From Hyphomicrobiales bacterium (GTDB taxonomy: Bacteria; Pseudomonadota; Alphaproteobacteria; Rhizobiales; Beijerinckiaceae), in contig PXAW01000217.1 in NCBI GenBank assembly GCA_003567055.1, positions 1-6,135 of the forward strand: a DNA stretch of 6,135 nt. Direction: 5' to 3'. The number at the start of each line of letters is the position of its first letter. The stretch's first letter is position 1. A program made the translations under genes and the position numbers. This document shows positions 1 to 5,104 of the stretch, piece after piece. The notes beneath the pieces were generated by a model. The model ran no database searches, was not told where the DNA came from, and saw only the letters and a program-made list of their open reading frames with translations.

Positions 1-89
1 GCCCAGGCGACGGTGACAAAGAGGATCAGCAGCACCACCACGAAGGCGGTGCGCAACCGGCGCGCGAGGCTCAGATCGGCCTGGCTCAT
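1..89 (-). CDS. Membrane protein N-terminus, probable TctB subunit of the tripartite tricarboxylate transporter (partial)
   Basis: Only the first 29 codons lie in the window; the gene continues past the left edge. The start ATG (89-87) shares four bases with the tctA stop (ATGA), which implies translational coupling in one operon. A purine-rich GGGGAGGG lies about 6 bases upstream of it, inside the end of tctA. The peptide begins MSQADLSLARRLRTAF and then enters a run of V, L, I and F from about residue 14, so a short basic cytoplasmic tail leads into a first transmembrane helix. TctB proteins are small (about 150 residues), have four membrane segments and start in this way. The transporter needs a small membrane subunit and none lies between tctC and tctA, so TctB is the natural inference. 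The visible part has no diagnostic TctB motif, and another small membrane protein is possible. Confidence 0.6.
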   Translation of the reverse strand, partial: MSQADLSLARRLRTAFVVVLLILFVTVAW

Positions 90-1612
90 GGCTGCGCCCT
101 CCCCGTCCCGGCATCTGCGGTGGGCAGCTGCGACGCCTGCTCGCCCGTCGCCGAGCGACGCTTCAGCCAGATTCCGCCGATCACCAGCGCGATGCACAGG
201 GCCCCGATGGTGATGACGAGCGGGCGGTAGAGCCAGTCCCAGTCATACAGGTTGTAGGACATCCACAGATAGCGCTCGGCCAGCCCGGAGAGGATGAAGC
301 CGATCAGGAGCGGCGGGCGCGGCATCTCGATGCGCTTCATCAGCCAGCCGACGAGGCCGAAGCAGAACAGGGCAACGAGATCCCCCCAGTGGCGCGTCTC
401 CTGGAAGGCGCCGAGGATGACGATGCACAACACCACCGGCGCGATGAAATGGAACGGAACGAAGGTCAGCCGCGCGATCGGCCGGCTCAGCGCGAGGCAG
501 ATCACCGTGCCCATGACATTGCCGATGGCGAGCGACCAGATGATCACGAAGACGAGGTCGAGATCGTCGCGCAACAGCGCCGGGCCGGGCTGGATGCCGA
601 AGATCAGCAGCGCGCCGAGAAACAGCGCCATGGCGCTCGAGCCGGGAACGCCGAAGAGCAGCGTCGGCATCAGCACGCCACCCTCGCGCGAATTGTTGGC
701 GGCTTCCGGCGCGATCACGCCGCGCACATCGCCCTTGCCGAATTGCGAGCGGTCCTTCGACGTCTGCACCACATAGCCGTAATTCAGCCAGTCGATGATC
801 GAGGAACCCATGCCCGGGATCGCACCGATGATCACGCCGAACAGCGAATGGCGCACCACCAGCCACTTGTTGCGCAAGGTGTCGCGCACCCCGTCCATCC
901 AGCCGCCGCCGAGGCCGGGGCCGCGCTGGGCGATCGATCCGCCCTTCGCCAGCAGGTCGATGATCTCGGGGATGGCGAACAGGCCGAGCGCGAGGATCAC
1001 CAGCGAGAAGCCGTCATAGAGATAGAGCTCGCCGAAGACGAAGCGGTATTCCGGCGCCACCGGCGCGCCGCCCACCATGCCGAGCGTCAGCCCGGCGACG
1101 GCGCCGATAATGCCGAGCAGGGGCCGCGAGCCGCTCAAGACGCCCACCATCGAGAGCCCCAATATGGTGAGCATGAACAGTTCCGGCGAGCCGAAGGCAA
1201 GCACGAGCGGACGCGCGAAGGGGATCAGCGCCGTCAGCGCCGCCGCGCCGATCAGGCCGCCGAGGAGCGAGGCCATGAAGGAGGCCGAGAGCGCCCGCGC
1301 CGCCTGGCCTTTGCGCGCCATCGGATAGCCGTCCATGATCGTCGCCTGCGAGCCTGACGAGCCGGGTATCCCCATCAGCACCGAGGGGAATGTGTCCGCG
1401 CTGGGTACGGCGGCGGCGATGCCGATCAGCATGGCGATGCCGGCATAGGAATCCATGCCGAACAGAAATGGCAGCACCAGCGCCATGCCCATCAGGCCAC
1501 CCAGCCCGGGCAGGATGCCCACGGTGATGCCGATCACGACACCGGCGAACAGCATCAGCATACGGAACGGGTCCATCAGAATGACGAGACCGTTGACGAG
1601 GGCATCGATCAT
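86..1612 (-). CDS. tctA: Tripartite tricarboxylate transporter, large membrane subunit TctA
   Basis: This is the large inner-membrane subunit of a TTT-family secondary transporter, which takes solute from the periplasmic TctC protein and moves it inward using an ion gradient. The 508 residues match the family's usual length of about 500. The chain is hydrophobic throughout. The family signatures are present and show the known internal duplication: GILPGLGG (32-39) is echoed by GAIPGMGS (263-270), and GIPGSSGS (81-88) by GVPGSSAM (321-328). The first half carries QATIMDGYPMARKGQAARAL (89-108) and the second APEAANNSREGG (301-312), both typical of TctA. The C-terminus is a polar tail after a last helix ending WLKRR. 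The start ATG at 1612 has a modest AAGG six bases upstream. tctA follows tctC after a 114-bp gap and overlaps the next gene by 4 bases. The substrate cannot be read from the sequence; citrate-like tricarboxylates are only the founding example. Confidence 0.95.
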   Translation of the reverse strand: MIDALVNGLVILMDPFRMLMLFAGVVIGITVGILPGLGGLMGMALVLPFLFGMDSYAGIAMLIGIAAAVPSADTFPSVLMGIPGSSGSQATIMDGYPMARKGQAARALSASFMASLLGGLIGAAALTALIPFARPLVLAFGSPELFMLTILGLSMVGVLSGSRPLLGIIGAVAGLTLGMVGGAPVAPEYRFVFGELYLYDGFSLVILALGLFAIPEIIDLLAKGGSIAQRGPGLGGGWMDGVRDTLRNKWLVVRHSLFGVIIGAIPGMGSSIIDWLNYGYVVQTSKDRSQFGKGDVRGVIAPEAANNSREGGVLMPTLLFGVPGSSAMALFLGALLIFGIQPGPALLRDDLDLVFVIIWSLAIGNVMGTVICLALSRPIARLTFVPFHFIAPVVLCIVILGAFQETRHWGDLVALFCFGLVGWLMKRIEMPRPPLLIGFILSGLAERYLWMSYNLYDWDWLYRPLVITIGALCIALVIGGIWLKRRSATGEQASQLPTADAGTGRAQP

Positions 1613-1655
1613 GGGGCGCCTTGCTCTACCAGCGTAGGTCTATCTCAACACGCGA

Positions 1656-1681
1656 CGCCGCACCCCGACAGGGGCGCGGCG
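1656..1681 (-). promoter_or_regulatory. Intercistronic stem-loop between tctC and tctA
   Basis: The arms CGCCGC-A-CCCC (1656-1666) and GGGG-C-GCGGCG (1671-1681) pair over ten base pairs with one A/C mismatch around a GACA loop. The hairpin starts 45 bases after the tctC stop. On the minus-strand transcript no T-run follows, so it is not a standard intrinsic terminator. Hairpins after binding-protein genes are known to protect the upstream mRNA from 3' decay or cause partial termination, giving more binding protein than membrane subunit. That role is inferred here. Confidence 0.6.
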
Positions 1682-1726
1682 CGGCTTTGCACATGAAATC
1701 GGATCACGTGATGCGCACAGTGGCGA

Positions 1727-2812
1727 TCAGCGATCGAAGCTGACTTCGAAATTGTCGGTCAGCAGATCCTGCACCCAGGTCACGACTTCCGCCGGAGCAG
1801 CGTCGAGCTCAGCCTTGATCTGGTCGAGACCGGGGCCGGAGATGACCTCGTAGCCACTGAGAATGTTGCCGGCAGCCTCGATGAATTCGGGATCGAGAAC
1901 CATGGCATCGACACCCTGACGCAGCGCGTCGCGGGCCTCCTGCGGCGCCTCCGCATGCACCCAGATCGTGCCGCGCGTGTTCTGCACGAGGTTGGCGACG
2001 ACCTTGTAGGCCTCCCAGGCTTCGCCCGAAGGCATCTCGCCGTGGATCTCCTGGTAGACTTCCGCCAGAGTCGGCAGATCCGGCGCGGCCGGGTCGCGAA
2101 CCGGGTTGCCGTCAGCGTCGATGAAACCGATCGCGTAGGCGACTTCGGCAGTGCCTTCGTCGATCAGGGGCTGGACGCGGGCATTGAAGGCCGGGGTCGA
2201 CTGCGAGTTGATGATCAGCTCACCGCGCTCGAAAGCGACGCGGGTATCGCCGCGACCGCCGTAACCGGGCACCGCGCGATATTCAACGCCGAGGACTTCC
2301 AGCGCCACGATCGACTCGACGAGACCCACCGGATCCGTGATGCCCTTGGTGATGCGCCCGTCCCATTCCAGCAATTCGGCGAAGGTGGAAACGCCGCTCG
2401 CCTGGGTGTTGAACGCGGTGACATGGCCCATCGGGGCGGCGACGACCGGGGTCAGCTCGTCGAGATCGAGGCGCAGGCCCTCGAGGCCGAGGAAGGCGCG
2501 CAGGTTGAGGTGACCCGACGCGGTGAGGAGCGTCATGCCGTCCTTTTCGACGCGCTCGGCGAATTCGTTGGAGCCGAGCAGGCCGCCGGCACCGGTGACG
2601 TTCTCGGCCACGACGGTGGGGTTGCCGGGGATGTGGTTGCCCAGATGCTGCGCGATCAGGCGCCCGAACGTGTCGGTGCCACCACCAGCGGAGAACGGGA
2701 TGATGATGCGGATCGTCTGGCCTTCATAGTAATCGGCCTGAGCAGGCGCGGCGAAAGCGGCGAAGCCGACCATGCCGGCGACACCGGCAGCGATGAGCGT
2801 GTTGGGTTTCAT
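1727..2812 (-). CDS. tctC: TctC/Bug-family periplasmic solute-binding protein
   Basis: This extracytoplasmic binding protein delivers solute to the TctA/TctB membrane complex. Residues 1-26 form a Sec signal peptide: a Lys near the start, a hydrophobic Ala/Gly/Val core and an A-Q-A cleavage site before DYYEG. The mature protein opens with the family pattern, a beta strand RIIIPFSAGGGTDTFGR (35-51) followed by HIPGNPTVVAENVTGAGGLLG (60-80), which in Bug proteins shapes the ligand pocket. The central part is atypical. The usual 'GSGGxGS' loop is replaced by GITDPVGLVES (157-167), and 'PYKGxxPALxDL' by VPGYGGRGDTRVAFERGEL (181-199). At 361 residues it is longer than the common 320-330. It therefore belongs to a divergent TctC branch, and its ligand may not be a tricarboxylate. 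The ATG at 2812 has GGGAGA upstream with a ten-base spacer. It is the first gene of the operon, with a candidate promoter at 2877-2906. Confidence 0.9.
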   Translation of the reverse strand: MKPNTLIAAGVAGMVGFAAFAAPAQADYYEGQTIRIIIPFSAGGGTDTFGRLIAQHLGNHIPGNPTVVAENVTGAGGLLGSNEFAERVEKDGMTLLTASGHLNLRAFLGLEGLRLDLDELTPVVAAPMGHVTAFNTQASGVSTFAELLEWDGRITKGITDPVGLVESIVALEVLGVEYRAVPGYGGRGDTRVAFERGELIINSQSTPAFNARVQPLIDEGTAEVAYAIGFIDADGNPVRDPAAPDLPTLAEVYQEIHGEMPSGEAWEAYKVVANLVQNTRGTIWVHAEAPQEARDALRQGVDAMVLDPEFIEAAGNILSGYEVISGPGLDQIKAELDAAPAEVVTWVQDLLTDNFEVSFDR

Positions 2813-2863
2813 GGGTCACTTTTCTCCCTGGTTTGCAACCTTCAGAGGCTGCTTAGTGGCGCT

Positions 2864-2882
2864 GCATGACAAACGCATGACA
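2864..2882. repeat. 11-bp-spaced direct repeat upstream of tctC, candidate operator
   Basis: GCATGACA occurs at 2864-2871 and again, identically, at 2875-2882. The start-to-start distance is 11 bp, about one helical turn. An inverted 7-of-8 match (TGTCATGA, 2943-2950) lies about 60 bp away and is itself centred on the palindrome GTCATGAC (2944-2951). Same-face spacing and an upstream copy are what a regulator's operator array would look like. The second copy covers the proposed -10 of tctC. No regulator gene is visible in the window, so its identity is open. Confidence 0.35.
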
Positions 2883-2906
2883 GTTGCGCGCTTTCTCACC
2901 GGTCAA
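2877..2906 (-). promoter_or_regulatory. Candidate sigma-70-type promoter for tctC
   Basis: On the minus strand TTGACC (2906-2901) matches five of six bases of the -35 consensus. It is followed after 18 bases by TGTCAT (2882-2877), a 4-of-6 match to the -10. Transcription would start near 2870, giving a leader of about 58 nt that contains the tctC ribosome site. This is the best pair I found in the 209-bp divergent region. The match is moderate and rests on consensus resemblance only. Confidence 0.4.
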
Positions 2907-3021
2907 ACGGCAAAGCTTCATATGCCGGCAAAGTGCCAGCATGTCATGACGCAGCTGCGAAACACCATGAGGTTGCGCACAGGTTCAGCCGCTGCGACAC
3001 TGCGCGAGAGGGAGAAGCTGC

Positions 3022-3576
3022 ATGCTCATCGAGGCCGACCGTTCGATCCTGCTGATCGTCGATTTCCAGGAGCGCCTGATGCCGGCGATCCACGCGGGCA
3101 ATGCCGCCGCCGAGCGGGCGGGAATCCTGATCCGCGCCGCGAGCGCGCTCGAGATCCCGGTCGAGGTGACCGAGCAATATCCGCGCGGGCTGGGGCCGAC
3201 CATCGCGCCGGTCCGCGAACTCCTGCCCGCGACCGCGTTCATCCACGAGAAGATCACCTTCTCCGCGCAGCGCGACCCGGCTTTTGCGCAACATTTCGCC
3301 AATCTGCGGGAAGTCGGGCGCGACCAGATCATCGTCATGGGCGCCGAAGCGCATGTCTGCGTCTTGCAGACGGCGCTCGATCTGCAGGCGGCAGGCTATC
3401 AGATTTTCTTCGTGGCCGATGCGGTCGGCAGCCGTGCGCCGGAAAGCCGCGATCTCGCCATCGCTCGCGCGCGACAGGCGGGATGCGTCGTCGTCAACAG
3501 CGAAATGGTGGTGTTCGAGTGGATGGAGCGCGCGGGCACCGACACGTTCCGCGCGCTCTCGCAGCTGATCAAGTGA
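3022..3576 (+). CDS. Isochorismatase-family cysteine hydrolase
   Basis: This is a soluble alpha/beta hydrolase of the isochorismatase-like superfamily; at 184 residues it is a single-domain member. The catalytic triad is visible: Asp14 in LLIVDFQERLMP, Lys77 in IHEKITFSA and the nucleophile Cys113 in MGAEAHVCVLQTALDL. TEQYPRGLGPT (50-60) and the VCVLQTALDL form resemble the ISOC1/ISOC2/YcaC-like branch rather than true isochorismatase or nicotinamidase, so a siderophore role should not be assumed. Such proteins are often annotated only as hydrolases of unknown substrate. The ATG has GGAG seven bases upstream (3011-3014). The gene stands alone, divergent from tctC and convergent with bfr, with a 30-bp gap to the bfr stop. 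I found no convincing promoter; the leader after 2951 has only weak -35/-10 matches. Confidence 0.9.
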   Translation: MLIEADRSILLIVDFQERLMPAIHAGNAAAERAGILIRAASALEIPVEVTEQYPRGLGPTIAPVRELLPATAFIHEKITFSAQRDPAFAQHFANLREVGRDQIIVMGAEAHVCVLQTALDLQAAGYQIFFVADAVGSRAPESRDLAIARARQAGCVVVNSEMVVFEWMERAGTDTFRALSQLIK

Positions 3577-3580
3577 GGCC

Positions 3581-3595
3581 GCCGGCGGGACCGGC
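3581..3595. terminator. Weak GC hairpin in the convergent gap between the hydrolase gene and bfr
   Basis: The 30-bp gap between two converging stop codons holds GCCGG (3581-3585) and CCGGC (3591-3595), a 5-bp stem with a CGGGA loop. It is placed where a shared bidirectional terminator would sit. It is short and lacks a T-run on either strand, so termination is a guess from position. Confidence 0.25.
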
Positions 3596-3606
3596 AGCCG
3601 CCACCC

Positions 3607-4083
3607 TCATTCCAGACCGCCGATATGCTTCTGGGCGTAGAGCTGCACGCCGACCTGCCTGATCAGCTCCTGCTGCGTCTCGAGGAAGTCGATATGGCCT
3701 TCCTCATCCGCAGCGAGTTCCTCGAACAGGTTCTTGGAGACCCGGTCGGAGACGCTGTCGCAGTAATTCGCAGCCTCGATATAGAGTGAACGCGCCTCGA
3801 TTTCCGCAGCCAGATCGCATTCGAGGATCTCCTCGATCGACTGGCCGATGCGCAGCGGATCGAGCTCCTGCAGATTGGGGAAACCCTCGAGGAACAGGAT
3901 CCGCTCCACGAACTTGTCCGCGTGCTGCATTTCCTCGATCGATTCCTTGCGCCAGAACTGCGCGAGGTCCTTGTAGCCCCAATCATCGAGGATGCGGTAA
4001 TGCAGCCAATACTGATTGACCGCAGTGAGCTCGCTGCGCAGGCCGCGATTGAGATACTCGATGACCTTCTTGTCGCCCTTCAT
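3607..4083 (-). CDS. bfr: Bacterioferritin
   Basis: This is the haem-containing ferritin that oxidises Fe(II) at a di-iron centre and stores it as mineral inside a 24-subunit cytoplasmic shell. The 158 residues match the family length exactly. Every ferroxidase ligand is in its canonical place: Glu18, Glu51, His54, Glu94, Glu127 and His130, with Tyr25 nearby. Met52 (EEMQHADK) is the residue that ligates haem between paired subunits, so this is a haem-binding Bfr, not a haem-free ferritin or a truncated copy. The start [12 protein letters not shown] is the family's standard N-terminus, and GGAG lies seven bases upstream. The partner bfd lies 110 bp upstream on the same strand. A perfect Irr-type box sits 15 bases before the start codon, so repression under low iron is expected. 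bfr also has its own candidate promoter, although read-through from bfd is possible. Confidence 0.98.
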   Translation of the reverse strand: MKGDKKVIEYLNRGLRSELTAVNQYWLHYRILDDWGYKDLAQFWRKESIEEMQHADKFVERILFLEGFPNLQELDPLRIGQSIEEILECDLAAEIEARSLYIEAANYCDSVSDRVSKNLFEELAADEEGHIDFLETQQELIRQVGVQLYAQKHIGGLE

Positions 4084-4098
4084 GAATGCACTCCGCTT

Positions 4099-4115
4099 TT
4101 TAGAACCGTTCTAAA
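4099..4115 (-). promoter_or_regulatory. Irr-type iron control element (ICE box) of bfr
   Basis: The 17-bp site is a perfect palindrome, TTTAGAAC / GTTCTAAA around one central base, and matches the alphaproteobacterial Irr consensus TTTAGAA-N3-TTCTAAA at every fixed position. It lies 15 bases before the bfr ATG, where the transcription start is expected. Bound Irr would therefore block transcription, the known mode for iron-storage genes when iron and haem are low. The irr gene is not in this window. Confidence 0.88.
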
Positions 4116-4118
4116 CAA

Positions 4119-4147
4119 TAGCTAGGCCGTGGCCGGCACTCCGTCAA
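4119..4147 (-). promoter_or_regulatory. Candidate bfr promoter
   Basis: TTGACG (4147-4142) is a good -35 match. Seventeen bases later lies TAGCTA (4124-4119), a poor -10; TATTGT (4120-4115) overlaps it with a better match but a 21-base spacer. Either choice puts the start site inside the ICE box at 4099-4115, consistent with repression by occlusion. A 7-bp GC inverted repeat (GGCCGGC 4131-4137, GCCGGCC 4150-4156) brackets the -35; it may also belong to the 3' end of the bfd transcript. Confidence 0.4.
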
Positions 4148-4193
4148 TAGCCGGCCTGTCGCGCGCGCAGCCTGCGGGGTCTGCGGCATACGA

Positions 4194-4439
4194 TCAGCCT
4201 GCATGTTCCATCGCTTCGTCGTGATGCGTCTCACAGGCGGCCGGACAGCCGGCGCAGCGGTCGATACCAGGCAACGCAGCATCCATGATCTTGCGAATCG
4301 TGCGCGCACAACGTCCGCATTGCGCAGAGCATCCGAGGCAGCGATAGACCTGCGCAGGCGTGCGCGGGCAATCGGCACCCGGGTTGAGGCAGCCGCGCAC
4401 ATCGCGATCGGAAAGGACGTTGCAGGAACAGACGATCAT
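4194..4439 (-). CDS. bfd: Bacterioferritin-associated ferredoxin, [2Fe-2S] Bfd
   Basis: Bfd is a small cytoplasmic [2Fe-2S] protein that docks on bacterioferritin and passes electrons through its haem so stored Fe(III) can be reduced and released. The cluster ligands are visible: Cys4 and Cys6 in MIVCSCNVLSD, Cys41 and Cys44 in SAQCGRCARTIRKIM, the C-x-C...C-x2-C pattern of the BFD-like domain. At 81 residues it is longer than the roughly 64-residue E. coli protein. The extra length lies partly in the mid-loop with more cysteines (17, 24, 34, 37) and partly in a tail with C-x2-C-x3-C at 62-69 and His72-His73, giving eleven cysteines in total. The start has GGAG upstream and an ICE box beyond that. 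The adjacent bfr is the expected redox partner, which makes the assignment firm. The extra cysteines could bind metal or be structural; that is not known from the sequence. Confidence 0.95.
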   Translation of the reverse strand: MIVCSCNVLSDRDVRGCLNPGADCPRTPAQVYRCLGCSAQCGRCARTIRKIMDAALPGIDRCAGCPAACETHHDEAMEHAG

Positions 4440-4451
4440 CAGGATCTCCAG

Positions 4452-4468
4452 TTTAGAAACGGTCTAAA
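4452..4468 (-). promoter_or_regulatory. Irr-type iron control element (ICE box) of bfd
   Basis: On the minus strand the site reads TTTAGAC-CGT-TTCTAAA, one base away from the Irr consensus TTTAGAA-N3-TTCTAAA. Outer G and C bases (4451, 4469) extend the pairing arms to GTTTAGA and TCTAAAC. It lies 12 bases before the bfd ATG and just downstream of the predicted start site, so it should act as a repression site. The position nearly copies that of the bfr box, which supports joint control. Confidence 0.85.
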
Positions 4469-4479
4469 CTATTGAAATT

Positions 4480-4508
4480 CTTGTATTTTTTATATCGCCT
4501 CCAATCAA
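4480..4508 (-). promoter_or_regulatory. Candidate bfd promoter in an AT-rich stretch
   Basis: On the minus strand TTGATT (4508-4503) and TACAAG (4485-4480) are separated by 17 bases, each matching four of six consensus positions. The spacer is A-rich, in sharp contrast to the GC-rich surroundings. Transcription would start near 4473, with the ICE box beginning about four bases later, a sensible repressor layout. Confidence 0.5.
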
Positions 4509-4550
4509 TTCACGCAAGGCGAAACAGCGTTTTCCCGATTGCCGGGGGCT

Positions 4551-4577
4551 GCATGTCGCAGGCGCCCTGCGGGATGC
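4551..4577. repeat. Imperfect inverted repeat (hairpin) upstream of the acetyltransferase gene
   Basis: CGCAGG (4557-4562) and CCTGCG (4566-4571) form a 6-bp stem with a CGC loop. After a two-base internal mismatch, GCAT (4551-4554) and ATGC (4574-4577) add four more pairs. It lies 60 bp upstream of the GNAT start in the bfd-GNAT divergent region and is not followed by a T-run. It could be a leader structure, a terminator relic or a binding site; the sequence does not decide. Confidence 0.4.
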
Positions 4578-4622
4578 GTTGCCATCGGATATCTGCTAGT
4601 CCTCAGGACGGAAGTGTTGATC

Positions 4623-4630
4623 GGGAGGGA
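4623..4630 (+). promoter_or_regulatory. Ribosome binding site that fixes the acetyltransferase start
   Basis: GGGAGGGA lies seven bases before the ATG at 4638. The reading frame is open back to an ATG at 4539, but that start has no Shine-Dalgarno sequence and would add 33 residues unlike the GNAT fold, so 4638 is the supported start. Confidence 0.75.
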
Positions 4631-4637
4631 TGCCGGA

Positions 4638-5084
4638 ATGGCCGAGATCGAAATCAGAAAACTGCATCGTGATGATCGCGCTGCCTGGGAGCCGCTCTGG
4701 CAGGGCTACCTCGCCTTCTACAAGACCTCCGTGTCGGAACAGGCAACGCAGACGGCCTGGGACCGCCTGCATGATCCGAACGAGCCTATGTTCGCCCTGG
4801 GCGCCTTTCTCGACGGCGAACTGGTCGGCATCGTGCATTACATCTTCCACCGCTCGACCTGGACGATCGGCGATTACTGCTACCTGCAGGATCTCTTCAC
4901 CGTGCCGCAGGCGCGCGGCAAGGGGGCCGGGCGCAAGCTGATCGAAGCGGTCTACGAGCGGGCGCAGGAGGCCGGCGCGGCGCGGGTCTACTGGCTCACG
5001 CAGGAGAAGAACTATGAAGCGCGCATTCTCTACGATCAGGTCGCCGACCTGCCGGGCTTCATCCAGTATCGCAAGATTTTCTGA
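4638..5084 (+). CDS. GNAT-family N-acetyltransferase
   Basis: This is a 148-residue single-domain acetyl-CoA-dependent N-acetyltransferase. The fold's landmarks appear in order: an opening strand IEIRKLHRDD with helix AAWEPLWQGYLAFYK, the central strands FALGAFLDGELVGIVHYIFH (52-71), then the conserved strand YLQDLFTVPQ (82-91). That strand leads into the acetyl-CoA pyrophosphate loop QARGKGAG (91-98), the R/Q-x-x-G-x-G/A motif, and its following helix. The last part, VYWLTQEKNYEARILYDQVA (117-136), has the Asn and Tyr positions typical of the HPA2-like branch, which acts on small amines or protein amino groups. The exact substrate is unknown. The gene is divergent from bfd and 20 bp ahead of recJ on the same strand, so the two may be co-transcribed; I see no functional link between them. 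Confidence 0.9.
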   Translation: MAEIEIRKLHRDDRAAWEPLWQGYLAFYKTSVSEQATQTAWDRLHDPNEPMFALGAFLDGELVGIVHYIFHRSTWTIGDYCYLQDLFTVPQARGKGAGRKLIEAVYERAQEAGAARVYWLTQEKNYEARILYDQVADLPGFIQYRKIF

Positions 5085-5104
5085 ACGCTGCCCGCCCTGC
5101 GCTG

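Noticed and set aside
389..1357. 322-codon open frame on the plus strand opposite tctA
   Set aside because: It is antisense to a clear TctA gene. Its product is a low-complexity mix of Arg, Ala, Glu, His and Asp typical of out-of-frame reading in GC-rich DNA, with no motif or ribosome site.
1955..2869. 304-codon open frame on the plus strand opposite tctC
   Set aside because: It is the complementary-strand shadow of tctC, rich in Arg, Gly, Asp and Val with no recognisable domain, and it runs through the tctC promoter region.
3022..3576. True isochorismatase (siderophore synthesis) linked to the neighbouring iron genes
   Set aside because: The motifs fit the ISOC1/YcaC-like hydrolase branch, the gene runs opposite to bfr without an iron box, and no siderophore genes are present.
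2772..3662. 296-codon open frame on the plus strand overlapping the hydrolase
   Set aside because: It reads the isochorismatase-family gene in the wrong frame; the annotated frame has a full catalytic triad and a good ribosome site.
4131..4156. GC inverted repeat between bfd and bfr as a bfd terminator
   Set aside because: The 7-bp stem has a 12-base loop holding the proposed bfr -35 and no T-run follows on the minus strand, so calling it a terminator is not supported.
4539..4637. Upstream extension of the acetyltransferase to the ATG at 4539
   Set aside because: The added 33 residues are unlike any GNAT N-terminus, there is no ribosome site at 4539, and the extension would run through the hairpin at 4551-4577. 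The ATG at 4638 has a strong site.
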